Shown: positions 24,087-35,706, counted from the first letter of the stretch. The stretch: DNA of 64,000 nucleotides from Uloborus plumipes (GCA_038373865.1 JAXGGA010002247.1:1-64000); one strand, 5' to 3'. Numbers and translations are program-made. Notes: generated by a model not told the origin, from the sequence alone.

Positions 24087-26076
24087 GGGCAATTCCATGC
24101 AAGTGTGGAAAAGCGTTGGAAAAATCAAATTACAGCAATGCGTCTGTTTTACATATTTTTCGGTTTAAAAATGTTAGAAGTTTATTAATTATACTAATTT
24201 TTTGTCAAGAATGTAGTATTTTTAGTTTGGCAGCACTTTGAAGTTGGAAATGGATAATTTAACTTTTGGCAAAGCAAATGGTCAATCTTTCAACGTTGGT
24301 AAGTTTCAATTTTTTTCTTTAGATAACTGTTTTAAAGGAAGAATATTGATTATTACACTTTAATTCAATATTGTAAATTGCTAAAACGAGTGTTTTCACG
24401 TAAATTAAGTGATTTATGTTAATTTTAAAAATGCACTGTTCTATGTAACATAAGTTACCAAAAACATGTTAAAGCTCATGATGTGCATAAACAAAGGGCA
24501 ATGCAATGTTAACAATGCTATATTTTCTATCTTATAAGTATGTATTAAGCAAATAGTTAAAGTTTTTTTAAAAATATTGTCTATTTAATTTTTTGTGCTA
24601 CAATCAAAACGTGTAACTTAAGTTACCAACATAAGCAGGTAATGTAAGTTACCCAAGTAGAACTTAAATACTTGTATTTATAAAGAAAGTAAATTCTGAA
24701 ATAAACCTATGTGGTAAGTAGGAGTAATTTATGCAAGAATTCATTTGAATTTGTAATGTATTTACTTAATTTAAATTAATCATATTTCTTAAAATGTCTC
24801 TATTTGTTAATAAGATTACAATACACCTCTATTATAAATTATATGTTTCTTTTTGGCTTTTGAGATATTAATTCTCTCTAAACAATATCACTGCATTCAG
24901 AATATTTAGGAGAAATGTACTATAAATTATTTAAAAATGACTTCTGTTATGATTTAAAGTTATCAAATATGTTTTAGCAGTAACAAATACAAAAATATTT
25001 TATCTCTTACAGGTGAATTACATTTTATTCTGCATTAAAATGCCACTAAACTCTGCAAAAAAGATGCACTGTAGAAGGGGTATGAGAAAAGTCATGTGGA
25101 TATTGCAGATTTTTAAATATAAGTCCCTCTTTATGGTATTGAAATATGTTAGAAAAAGCAAAATTTATCAAAAATACTTTCTGAAGATCCGCACATTGAC
25201 AATGACCATTTAAGAACTAGAAATTAACAAACTACGGGGTTTCGTTTAGTTAAGTATTTTAAGGAACAAGAAGAAAAAACAGAGATAAAAGCTGGTGAAT
25301 GGTGTGTGGTAAAGTACGAAAATACATTGTATCCTTGAGTTGTGACGATTATTGAAGAAAACGAGTTTAAAATATAAGTAATGGCTGCTGTTGGAACCAA
25401 TTAGAAATCGCCAGTAACGACAGGTGAAATTTATAATAAGAAAGAAAGAATGATTTGAAAAATTGAATTACCTGAACTTGTTAATAGCAGCAGCCAGTAT
25501 AGATTTAAGTCTTATGTTATGTAATATTTTTGATTTTTCATTGAGTTTGATATTAAATTTCTGTAAATTTAATTCATAATTGTTAATTTTCAATGTTTCG
25601 ATTTTAACTAAGCTGTAATTTTCATTCATTAATTTTTGTAATAAAGATATGCTTGTAAGTAAAATTTTGTAACGTAAGTTATTGTAACATAAGTTACCCA
25701 GTTAAAAATTCCCATAATTTTCAATTTTTAAAATAAATTTTTAAATTAATGAAAATATATTCCTAAGCATTATACGGAACTGATAAATTATGCTTCAAAC
25801 AATAAAACAGCTGTAATAGAGCAGAAATTTGCCTCAGAACCAATTTTCATATTATGTCATTCCCTTTTTGTGTAACGCAAGTTACTGCCTTATCTTTGAC
25901 TGCTAGATTTTGTAAATTTAAATGCATCGAATATTTTTGCATTTTAATTTTGCTTTCAACTGTCATTTTCAAAAAATGCTTTCATACAAGATTTGTGCAA
26001 CAAAATTTGTCTGTACTGAGGTACTAAATGCATAAGAGTTGGTCGAAATGTAACGTAAGTTACCGTGGAATTGCCC
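24087..26076. mobile_element. GGGCAATTCCA-ended element with decayed gene
   Basis: Starts GGGCAATTCCATGCAAGTG and ends ACCGTGGAATTGCCC. It is flanked by the perfect 4-bp duplication TTTC (24083-24086, 26077-26080). The empty site is confirmed by the uninterrupted pogo-like copy at 17398-17948. A palindromic motif GTAACNTAAGTTAC occurs at least six times (about 24444, 24613, 24639, 25668, 25872, 26050). The interior holds a pseudogene at 25255-25524. Termini and duplication length put it in the same group as the elements at 12697, 49728, 52269 and 57126. Confidence 0.8.
25255..25524 (+). pseudogene. Decayed element-encoded protein, C-terminal part
   Basis: One frame of 90 codons is interrupted by four stops (TGA, TAA, TAG, TGA) but keeps protein-like sequence throughout: EEKTEIKAGEWCVVKYEN, YP, VVTIIEENEFKI, VMAAVGTN, KSPVTTGEIYNKKERMI, KIELPELVNSSSQYRFK. 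The pattern of an alternating beta-strand region, then a Trp/Asn-Pro region, then an LPELVNS-type end resembles the C-terminal domain of some arthropod transposon proteins, but I cannot name the family with confidence. It is the best clue to the autonomous source of this element group. Confidence 0.5.
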
Positions 26077-26489
26077 TTTCGCCTTTATTGCTCATAGAAG
26101 GCATTTTTTTTTTTTTTTGCATGAACTAGAGTTCGGAGAGGGACAATTATCTAATGGATCGTTTTAAAGGGAACAGTTTGTAATTAGGTATGCTACAGCT
26201 TTTGTTTTCTCCTCATCATTGTACTTACATTACAGTAATTGCCGAACCGTAATAGTAATATGTCCCTTCTCAAGAAAAACATTCTTATTGATTTTCTCAT
26301 TAGAAACTATGTTGCGTTTTAGTCCTTTAAATAGACTTGTTCACTTATACGTCTCTCTCACTTATGCGCCTTTTTCTGTTGGCCCCTTGGTCCGGCGCAT
26401 AAGTGAGAGTTCACTGTATTAATAACTCGTACTTGATCAAGTAAAATAACATTCAAAGCTGGGTTTTCGCAGCGTTCGTAAGTTGCCTA

Positions 26490-26521
<32 letters not shown>

Positions 26522-26900
26522 GAAAACAAACTCCTCATGCACCACAAAGTATAACATGAGGCTTACAGAAGTAAGTAAAATAACCACAAAATTTAACAAA
26601 ACAAATTACACATTTAAACTAGCACGACAAAAACACAATGAAGAAGTAAATCAAAAACACAATCAAGATAAAATTAGTCAAAACAACATATTACACAATC
26701 AAAAAGTACGACAAAACACAATGAAGAAGAAAATCAAAAACACAATCAAGATAAGTAATATAAAACAACAAAATACACAAACAAAAAGCACGACAAAAAA
26801 CACGACAAAGACGCAAATCAAAAACACAACCAAGAATAAGTAAGAAAAACAAAAACAAACAACCCAGGAAACAAAAAAAAAAAAAAAAAATCAAAGTCCC
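26490..26900. repeat. Poly-T tract and about 83-bp A/C-rich tandem repeat
   Basis: A T run at about 26490-26518 precedes about 2.6 units that begin ACGACAAAA at 26624, 26708 and 26790 and contain ATCAAAAACACAATCAAGAT. The units end in a poly-A run near 26873. The ORFs here on both strands (Lys/Asn/Thr-rich on plus, Leu/Phe/Cys-rich on minus) are products of the low-complexity sequence. Confidence 0.65.
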
Positions 26901-27150
26901 AAAGACAGAAGAAAAGTCCTAAAAACAGCAAGTCTCTCAGTACTTCTTACGAGAACTGAAAAAACAGGAGGCCAACAACAGGACAGATTTGCCAAATTTT
27001 TCCTAAAGACAGTTCTGGCCCTAGCATGTTAAGTTGCCTATTTGAGTTTTCGTTTATGTGCAGCCATTATTTCTTTGATACGTATACATTAAAAAAAATC
27101 ATGAACCACACAAATCACGCAAATGTAATAATTCAAGTAAAATACACTTA

Positions 27151-27294
27151 AGGCCCTGGTCCACATTAACGTAAAGCAGAAAAATAAAGCAGAAACGTCA
27201 AATGGATTACATAGTGTTCCTATGGAAAGTACCCGAATTTTCGGTTTCTGCCTTCGGTTTCGGTCGCGTTTTACGCTGATGTGGAGCAGGGTCC
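27151..27294. mobile_element. PIF/Harbinger-type MITE
   Basis: 144 bp with ends AGGCCCTGGTCCACATTAAC and CTGATGTGGAGCAGGGTCC. They are flanked by TTA on both sides (27148-27150, 27295-27297), the preferred target of Harbinger elements. AACGTAAAGC recurs in reverse near the right end (GCGTTTTACGCTG). Non-coding. Confidence 0.7.
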
Positions 27295-27727
27295 TTACTC
27301 TTGCAAATTATTAAAAAAACTTTTACTGAATAATGTAGCCCAATATTATGAATTGTCAGATAGAAAAATGTTTACAAACTTCATACTCTACTATCATAAT
27401 AATAAAAAAAAAGCTAGTATATTTCTGAACTATTATTCCCTTTTTTTGATTTTACCATTATTCCCTTAATATGAGTAGGCAGCCTGAGCTGCCTAAATAG
27501 ACGCGCCCTCCTTAGAGCCTATCCCTGTATTTCTTGCATAACCGAGAAGAAGATAATAGACTGACAAATACAAATGATGAAAAAATAAGCTATTTGCGCA
27601 ATTAACAAATATTTTTTAAGCATACTATGTGTTTCAGTTCGTGTGAATTTTCTTTCAATGCAGAAGTTTTTTCCTTAATAGCTGAGTTTTGTTGTACAGA
27701 AACTCTTCTGATCGAGCGTTATCATCC

Positions 27728-28195
27728 AATGGGGGAGTTTCCGAAATTTCAAAAGTATTTTTTTCTGAAAGAGAATGCTTCAAAACATAGGAATTGACCT
27801 TTTTTTTATTTTTTTACACAGTTATATATTTTTTATGAATTATTACAACCGGTGCGCAGATGCTATTCCGAAAAAAAAACATCTGCGCATGACGTCAGTG
27901 GTGCACGTAAACGCGAAATCTAATTGGTTGTAGTGAGATGACGAAGGTCGTGACGTCACCGATTCAACTCAAGTCAAGCAAAATGGTGTTATTATTGGAA
28001 AGAGAGCTGTTAGGTGCACCACTGATGTCACAAAAACCACGCCCCATTTTCAAGGTAGGGTATTTTTAAAAAATAATAAAAAATGAACTATTGGGAAAAT
28101 TAAAGTATTTTCCGGGCCCATGTTATTTTTTTATATCATTCTATCAATTTCAGTAACAAAAGGTAGTACTTTTGAGTGAAGGAAACTCCCCCATT
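27728..28195. mobile_element. MITE with AATGGGGGAGTTTCC ends, copy 1
   Basis: The ends AATGGGGGAGTTTCC and GGAAACTCCCCCATT are perfect inverses. The interior contains a hairpin GCGCAGATG/CATCTGCGC (about 27855-27891) and two TGACGTCA-like sites (TGACGTCAG, TGACGTCAC). A related copy lies at 48157-48737 in the opposite orientation. The duplication is not clear, so the superfamily is open. Confidence 0.65.
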
Positions 28196-28404
28196 TCTGA
28201 TGGGTAAGTAAATTACACCTTTCACTTCTTACAGAGGATCTAACTTTATCCTCCTGACTCATCTGCGAATATTTATCATTTGCTTAACTCTCTTGTCTTT
28301 TTTTTTTTTTTTTCAATAAATCAGTTACAGAGAAGAGTAATAAGAATAAGACCAACAACAAAAACGGAAAGGGCAAAGAAAGCAAGAACAACGATAGCAT
28401 AATA

Positions 28405-28560
28405 TCTATATATTAAAAAAAGTAAGCTCAAAGATATTGTGAAAGGATGTTTGTGGCTGGCCTGCATCCAGGCGGCCCCATAGCACCTACAGACTTGAAA
28501 CTTGGTACAAAATTAGTTCGATCCCCGTAGATTTGCACCTCGGAGCTATTTTTTTTAAAT
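28405..28560 (+). mobile_element. Helitron-like 5' end
   Basis: Starts TCTATATATTAAAAAAAGTA after an A, followed by CTTGAAACTTGGTACAAAAT and CCCCGTAGATTTGCACCTCG, a layout common in arthropod non-autonomous Helitrons. No 3' end with a hairpin and CTAG was identified. Confidence 0.3.
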
Positions 28561-29049
28561 TATTTTTTAAGCATAAATTTCCCATACTTCACCAAATCAG
28601 GGCCCCTCCCCCCTAATGTTATGTATCGTTGGAAAGAATTTTTTTTTCTGAAAAAAATAGACTTTTGTTCCATTTCTCTCCGTTAATTATAACAGGAGAT
28701 AGAAGTGATTCTAAATTAGCCATTTTTCAAGGCTCACTTCGAGTAAAATTATATTACATTCGACCAAACAGCTACAAATCTTTTGAATGAGGTCGCGTTC
28801 GATAAGTGAAACCGGTGACTCTTCGTTTTGTTTATTCCTCGTCTTAATTCAACGAAAGGAGCTGGATTTTCTCTTTGCGCTAGATATTTTACCATGGTTT
28901 TTAATTATGTACATGTGTTTTTTTTTTTTTTTTTTTTTCATTTTTTATATCAGGAGGGGAGTCTCTTTTATTTGTTTGGCGAGTTATTTTTAATTGTAAA
29001 GGAAGAGTTACTGTGCTTTTAAAGGGCATGTGAGCATAGAAAAGGATTA

Positions 29050-29235
29050 TTTAACATCGAGATGAGGGGGGGGGGGTATTTAAGGGACGCCGTATTCGGT
29101 GGCATATAGTTGATTGGACTCCAAAGCACCAAAATTGGGTTGGTGATTGAGCCGCCGAAGGAGGTGAGGTAGTCGCCGCATGTGTCGAACGGTAGTTGGT
29201 GGAGCGAAGCGAGCAGGAGGCGGTTTTTATTGTTA
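29050..29235. other. GC-rich patch
   Basis: A G10 run is followed by sequence distinctly richer in GC than its surroundings, with GAGCCGCCGAAGGAGG and GGAGCGAAGCGAGCAGGAGG. The GAGCGAAGCGAGC type of motif is common in repeats but I could not define boundaries. The minus-strand ORF here (73 codons) has no recognisable motif. Confidence 0.35.
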
Positions 29236-29387
29236 TATAGTTTTCAGTTGTAAGTGGTAGTATTAAGAGCATGAGGGTTAAGCAATAATGATGATGATGT
29301 TGATGTCGAGGACAGTATTAATAAAAATAGCAATAATAATACTAATATAAGTACACATCTGGTAGTAGTGATTTGTCACTTCGATAA

Positions 29388-30025
29388 CACAGGCCAACGA
29401 TGAAAAAACTTTTTTAATGAAAATACCTTATTCTTATGTTGTTTAGGTTGCTGAATCCAAATATGATGCTTAAAAAGTTGTATCACCCACCATTTATTCA
29501 CATTTTATAGTTACATTCATGAAATAAAGAAACATTTTTAGAATTTAACAGCTTTTTCATAGTTAAGATAACATGAAAAAATAGGTCTAATGAACAAAGA
29601 TGATGTTGGCAGCACTGCTGAAACACATGCTACAACATGATGGGGGATTACTGTTGGTCACTTCACCGGGAAGTTCAGCAAGCTATTCATCGCAGGAAAA
29701 GCTACACAAGAAGCTTCAAGGAAAAAAGGGAAAGAAAATATAAAGCAATTCCAGTTGACAAGTGAACCTTGTATCATCACATAAAATTACTATTCCAAGT
29801 ATTTTACTGTAAACACAAACCATTTTTACGATTCTACAGTGTTTCATTGATTTCCCTATATACTGTAAATGGGTATTAGACTATATAATAAAATACATTT
29901 TGCTTGGAAACTAAGGATGATACATAAAAACTACAAGCAGATTTGGATTCAGCACATAAAAATCTATCAAGATCAGCTATTAAAATTAAAAAAGTTTTCA
30001 AAAAGGTTTTTTTTGTTGGCCTGTG
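29388..30025. mobile_element. TIR element, CACAGGCCAAC ends
   Basis: 638 bp. The ends CACAGGCCAACGATGAAAAA and TTGTTGGCCTGTG are inverted, flanked by TAA on both sides (29385-29387, 30026-30028). Further inside both arms share ACTTTTTTAAT and GCTGAATCCAAAT. No coding region. The TAA flanks could indicate Harbinger, but TA-targeting families are not excluded. Confidence 0.6.
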
Positions 30026-30134
30026 TAATATTTTAGCACAAAGCTTAATTGATCCTTTTCACTTGTCTTAGATGGCTATTTTTTAAAACTCTTTTTGAAG
30101 AAGTTATTTGATTTTTTTAATGCTTAAATGATGA

Positions 30135-30280
30135 AATGGACCTTATTCATGTGACGTCATTGCGGGTATTGACCGAGCCTAGCAAACGAAATTTAAGATT
30201 TGGAACCAATCAAGATTGTGGAAACTGGATGTAAATACCTGCAAACGAAGACCGTTGCCAAACCGTGAATAAGGTCCATT
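30135..30280. mobile_element. Short MITE, AATGGACCTTATTCA ends
   Basis: Ends AATGGACCTTATTCATG and CGTGAATAAGGTCCATT are inverse copies with one mismatch, about 146 bp apart end to end. A TGACGTCA site lies just inside the left end. No duplication was confirmed. Confidence 0.55.
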
Positions 30281-30839
30281 ACTGGAAAAAAACTATTTTA
30301 ACTGTAAATAGGGTGCGCGGTTAAAATACTATTTGGCTGCACAGGACCTCAATCGGAAAAAAGAAAACATCTTTACTAAATAAATAAGAATTAAACAACT
30401 TTGTGCCGATATAAAAAAAAATTGCCACTTCATCATTTCAAAAAAGAGAAGAAATTCTTTCTAAAATAGGTTACGTTTAAATATCCTAAAACATTAGGAA
30501 GTATTGTAAAAATAAATTATTGTTCAAGCAGTAACTTTTAATCTTCCTAGAGTAACAAGAATTTTCAACCAGTGATGAAGCTATAAAATATACAATTGAA
30601 AAACGGATTTAACAATCTCTTCATTGTATACTTTGTTGGTTATTGGCAACAACGGAGCTTCAATTTGATTATTACAGTATTCTAAGAGACTACTTGAAGC
30701 AAACAGCTAGCTGGAAACACGCGCCATTTGAGGTTTAAATGACATCTTTCGAAATTATGTCTGAGAGTCACTAGAAAACTCGAATACAATTCCAAACAAG
30801 CTTCTCACGTTACACGTCTCCTCTGTATTACCATAAAGT

Positions 30840-31013
30840 TTAGTAGCCTTTATTTACATCCCAAACATCCACGGTATTTATTTCTTCGCAACTTTCAATT
30901 CGATCACTCTTACTTTCTGCCGCGTGTTGATCTTCAGACAAATTGAAATACTGTTTACCCCGACTCAATGTTTGAGAAATACCATTATTGAAATTCCTCG
31001 CTTTAAAAGACAT
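30840..31013 (-). CDS. Candidate short ORF or first exon, unrecognised
   Basis: 57 codons from ATG at 31011-31013 to TAA at 30840-30842. The translation begins MSFKARNFNNGISQTLSRGK and contains EDQHAAESKSDRIESCEE; it is hydrophilic with ordinary codon variety, unlike nearby low-complexity ORFs. A possible splice donor GTAAAT follows GATGTTTGGGAT near its end. Another protein-like start, MEELKPTFEKIIKSFKDI, faces away from it at 31039 on the plus strand, only 25 bp off, which leaves no room for two leaders. No family recognised. Confidence 0.3.
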   Translation of the reverse strand: MSFKARNFNNGISQTLSRGKQYFNLSEDQHAAESKSDRIESCEEINTVDVWDVNKGY

Positions 31014-31337
31014 CTCCGGTAAATAGCATTCTCAGGAAATGGAAGAATTGAAACCGACTTTCGAGAAAATTATTAAATCATTTAAAGATATATCGAAATA
31101 TTTCGAGAGACAGCGAAATGTTTTAAATATGTATGCAAGTATAAATTGTTTGCACCAGCTAATGTTTTTACTTACTTATTTGTTGTACTTATTTCGGGGC
31201 GTAAATTTAATATTTAGCAATAAATAATGGATTCTTTTCACTATTTACGTAGCAAAGAAAGTATCGGAAAAAAATTGTATGGTATGCGGCAAACGAGTTT
31301 TGGCAACACGTTAGAATTGTCATTGTTTTTTCACAAA

Positions 31338-31732
31338 TCGTCGCTTTGGAAAAATAACGCTGCAACTCAAAAAAAATCGAAAAATGACATTTTTATATCA
31401 TTTTATTCAGAAAAAATCGCACTTTATGATGAACAAGGTTACAACTCAAAAGTGTCAAAAATATCCGCTAGGGATCAATTTTTGGAGAACACTGATGTAA
31501 CTCAAACTACCTTCACTCTTTTTAAAATTACGTCATTAGTTAAAATACCATTGAAGTCAATCATGCTACATTAGAAAAGAGATTAAAATGCGGTTTTTTT
31601 TAATGTTAGTTTCATTAAAATAGTAGCAATAGTTTTGAGCACAAGCACGATAGAAGTTTCTGAAAAGTTAAAAATTGCTCTCCTGAAAAATGGGCTTTTT
31701 TGAGTTGCAGCGTTATTCTTCCAAAGCGACGA
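31338..31732. repeat. 39-bp inverted repeat pair
   Basis: TCGTCGCTTTGGAAAAATAA with following GCTGCAACTCAAAAA (31338-31376) recurs in reverse at 31694-31732 with about two mismatches. As a result the peptide SSLWKNNAATQK appears in ORFs on both strands. It is probably the ends of a decayed TIR element; no duplication was seen. Confidence 0.6.
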
Positions 31733-32438
31733 AATATTAAAGAGATCGATCAAAATAAAGTTATTGTGGTGTGATTTGGCGGTGCTCATCGTTTAAAAAG
31801 TTGTGATGATGATGTCTTGTTCAAATAAAGTTGTGTTTTTTAAAATTAATTACGGCTGTTTTAAATGCGTAAGTGCGACCAAGGGCTTAAAAATGCTTTT
31901 CAAGTTTATCTAAATAAGTACTTCGAACTTTAGAAAAAAACACGATTTTACAAACCTCTTTTTTAACCGAGTCGGGCTGGGTCCCCTAGGTACTTTTAAT
32001 AACATTAAAAGATGCACGTCTAGAACTCCAACAACACATTTAATTAGACAGCATAGCAAATTATCGCACGCACAAAAAGACGACATGCAGAAAGATCGAG
32101 TTAAAGGACCTATTTTCTCTCAACATTGAAAACTTAGCATGCTCTATTTAAAGGGATAGTATTCTTAGCATGAAAGAATGTCTATAAAAATGCGTATAAG
32201 CCTAGAACTCTGAAATTTCACCCTTATGCATTTAAGTTACCAAATTAGTGTTTTAATTTCAAAGTTTCTGCTAGAAGTATGTTTTTTCTGAATGCTACTT
32301 TGGTTGGTATTCAAGAAGAATCTTAAACTATTTGAAGTCATTGTAAAGAAAGAAATGTAAACCCTGCTCAGTTAAATTGTTAAATTTAAAAATTTTGCTG
32401 CATATTTTAAGCTACGCTTTATACATTATATTACATTA

Positions 32439-34150
32439 CTAGCGGTACCTGCACGGCTTTGCCCGTGGTATAAAATTAAAAGTTCATTTGTAAAATAATT
32501 GATATATCAGAAAAAATGCTCTATTTTAGTTTTATTCAACTATAATTCCTTCAAAGTGATATAAAGATCTGATATGGACCCCACACTACTTAATTTTACG
32601 TGTAAATTTCTTAGTAGATGCCTTAAGTGCTAAAATAGTGCTTGGAGTGAGCAAGATAACAATTCAAACATTTGTAGCCCTAGTTTGCTACGAAACAATG
32701 CAAAAAAATATTTTACAATGATTAATCTCCTAAAGATCGTCGTTTTTAACATCATTCAGTGGATTTTTCGCAAAATATCGCCAACAGCGCCAAATTGAAC
32801 CCAAATCAAAAAAAAAAAAAAAAAAAAAAAAAATTCGCCAATTTGGCGTCAAATATTTGGCGATCAAAAGCTTGGCGATATATCGCCAAGTGGTCGCGCC
32901 AATTCATATCACTTTTGTTAACCAATTCATATCACCTTGCATTGAAAACACTGATTTACCCGATAAATGGGGTAAAACACCCCCTTGGAACATTCGAATG
33001 CAACCCCAAGGGAGATGGACAAAAATAAAGCCAAAAGAGAAAATAAGAACAATTTTGTTGATAACAGGAACCAACAGAAATCTTACCAAAGTTTAAAAGA
33101 AGAAGAAAGTTTTCTTTCCCAGCTTAAAAAACAAAACAATACATTTTCCGAAACGAAACACTTTAAAAAAACGATGCAATATCGAAATTGATACAATATT
33201 TCGTTAATCTGTGCTTTAGGTACCCTTTTCTCGCTAAATGAACGATAGGCGCGCCAAGCGTGGTAACTCTAGCTATTTTGCGTAGTTGACTTTTTGAAAA
33301 CGCGCCAAGCAGGGTCCCAAAGCATCTTCACCGGGAAAAAGACAGGGTTGCCAGAGAATTGGAACAAAAAATACTATACCTCCTCTAAAAAAATATTACA
33401 AAATACTACTGTTTCCAAACGTTGCCAAAATCAATGTTGCTGAAATGCGAAATCTATGAAAATGAAAAAAAAAAATCCGCCAAATCTTTTAATTAAGTCA
33501 TTAGTATATTGGAAACAGGGTTGCCAGAAAAATACTACGCTCCTTATTTGGGCCGAAAAAATACTACCGTAGAATCAAAAATACTACGTCTGGCAACCCT
33601 GGAAAAAGAACGAAACAAAAATAAGTATGAACACGTAACCATAGTAACAACTTGAAAAGTTGATTTCCGTTGATAAAATAATTCTTTTCATCTCTCTTTT
33701 CAAACAAATTTTATTATCGAGCTGAACCATTTTAGAATCGTTTGGCTTGCTTAACTGAAGGTAAGCCTTGAATTTCGGGATTCTAAAAACAGTTGTTACA
33801 GCTCTCCTGATGATCGTAGAAACTTCGAAAAAACTTCATTTTGTGCAGAAAATTCCAAGCTTTCGAATGACATAAGACTTGAAAATGTGTGTGAAATATT
33901 TTTTCCCTATTTTATCGAATTTCCGCTAAGAATTCGAATAGAAAAAGAACGAAATGGAATTTTCGAAAAATCGCTTCGAGGTGCAAAACTACATGCTACA
34001 AACTAATTTTGTGCCAAGTGGCATGAAAATCGACCGAACGGTTTTGGCGCTACGCGCGTAACAGACAGACAGACAGAAAGAAAGAAAGAAAGAAAGAAGG
34101 ACAGACAGAACCACCTTCAGCTTTATTATTAGTAGAGAGTAGAGAAGAGA
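32439..34150 (-). mobile_element. Non-autonomous Helitron
   Basis: Read on the minus strand, the element starts near TCTCTACTAATAATAAAGCT (about 34138-34150) and ends with the hairpin CACGG-GCAAAG-CCGTG, then about ten bases and CTAG at 32439-32442. It is bounded by A before CTAG on the plus strand, giving the expected A/T insertion site without duplication. A GACA/GAAA microsatellite follows the 5' end (about 34064-34108). The interior contains palindromic TTGGCGATATATCGCCAA (about 32871) and a nested hAT MITE. No Rep/helicase is encoded. Confidence 0.6.
33343..33601. mobile_element. hAT MITE inside Helitron
   Basis: 259 bp, ends CAGGGTTGCCAGAGAAT and ACGTCTGGCAACCCTG, with a perfect 8-bp duplication GAAAAAGA (33335-33342, 33602-33609). 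AATACTAC repeats several times inside. Terminus and duplication are diagnostic of hAT. Confidence 0.85.
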
Positions 34151-35490
34151 TATACACCACCTCAGAGACATTAAACTTGATGAGACTGCACAGTATAACG
34201 AGTGTTTCAATATATAAATATTTTTCTTTTATCTTACTTTTAGTTTCATACAGAGCGGGGGTGACCACAGGGGGGGGGATTATGGCGCAAGTTGCGCCAT
34301 CAAAATTTTTGGGGGGATTTTTTAAAACTTATTATTTATTTAAATTATTTTTTTTTTACTTTAAATTATTCACTGTTTCTCTTTAAATAAAAATTATTCA
34401 TTAATTTATTTTTTTAATTTCAATTATTTCTTTATTATTATTTTTATTTATTTCTTTAGTGTATATGTGTGCTTGGAATGTCTGGAAGAGAAAAAAAGCG
34501 ATTCTATTCTGCGCATACTTAGTAGGGTGAGTCGAAAAAATCGATTTTTTTATTTCGAAATCGCATTACCTCTCAAAAGTTGTGGTTTAGTATCCACAAC
34601 TTGGGAAAAATAAGAAAAAAATTCTAAGTTGACGTCTTCGGTTCGCGCATGAGGCTCAAAGTTGGAAAAAATATGTTAAAAATGGAAATTTTCAAAAGGA
34701 AAAAAGAAAAAAAAAATTGTAACTTTTTATAATGCAACTCCCATAAGCTGTAAATATTTTGTGCATTTTTAATCTAAAAAAATATTTTATAGCTTTTATA
34801 TACGATCATTAGTTTGCACATCAGCCTTAAATTGGGCTAAAATCGCCTACAATGTCAAATTTCGAAAATATCGATTTTTTTTATTTCGAAATCGCATTAC
34901 CTCTCAAAAATTGTGGTTTGGTATCCAAAATTTGGGAAAAATAATAAAAAAAATCTAAGTTGACTCCTTCGGTTCGTGCATGAGGCTCAAAGTTGGAAAA
35001 TATATGCTAAAAATGGAAATTTTCAAAAAATAATTTGGAAAAAAAAGTAATTGTTTTCTATCGAATCTGATTTAAACTGTTAGTAGATAACATAATTTGA
35101 ACCGAAAAATATACATATAACTTTTAGAAGGTACATTCTGTTTGTGCATAAGGCTCAAAGTAGGAAAAAAAAAAAAAAAGTCAAAAACTGAACCAGAACG
35201 CACTACGTCGGCACTGTGCCGGTATATTTTTATTCTACAGCCGACTTGTCCAGACATTACACATATTCTAGGAGACAGTTCGAAGTCCCTGCAGTCTGCA
35301 CTCCCTTTGGTTGTCACTTAGTCAGCTAGACCCGCCAAACAAACAGTATCTTTAATTAGCAACTGAAAGTGGATCAAAAAGTACAGCGTGTTTAGCTTTG
35401 GGTGAGTTTTTTTTTTTTTTTTGTAACTTTATAGCATATTTTTATGCTCAAGTTTAGTTATACTGTTCTCCGTTCTCCGACTAATAAATA

Positions 35491-35706
35491 ATGGAACCCA
35501 GGAAAAGTTCTAAACGTTTAATTGTTTGTCCGTTTTTTGGTGCACCGGAAGGATTAAGTCAAAGTGTTTTACCCACATGTGCAAATGTGTTGTTAACTTG
35601 TTTTGAAGAAAAATCGCAATCTGTAAAAGGCGAACCTTTTTCAAGGATTTCAGATTGCATATCTGCTTAAATAGAAGAAATTTACTGCAAAGCTTCTAAA
35701 CCAATG
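35491..35706 (+). pseudogene. 5' part of element gene in left arm
   Basis: ATG at 35491 opens MEPRKSSKRLIVCPFFGAPE, continuing to FEEKSQSVKGEPFSRISDCI, with a stop at 35668-35670; the same frame then reads IEEIYCKASKP before the LINE begins. It is nearly the same as the piece in the right arm. From memory, IYxKASIPTVSHxRxxxLI-type sequences occur in a family of arthropod transposon proteins. This is an inference and should be searched. The promoter would lie in the arm itself. Confidence 0.5.

Larger units (their letters stand above)
23823..26416. mobile_element. pogo/Tigger-like element, copy 2, split by a 2 kb insertion
   Basis: Ends CAGTGAACTCTCACTTATAC and ATAAGTGAGAGTTCACTG are flanked by TA on both sides (23821-23822, 26417-26418). 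Its own sequence, about 600 bp, aligns in inverse orientation with the copy at 17398. Near the left end a 16-bp unit GCCGCCTCATTTATAC is tandemly repeated three times. It has no transposase. The interior is interrupted at 24087-26076. Confidence 0.8.

Noticed and set aside
26520..26894. ORFs of 107 and 67 codons on opposite strands
   Set aside because: They result from A/C-rich tandem repeats and have low-complexity translations.
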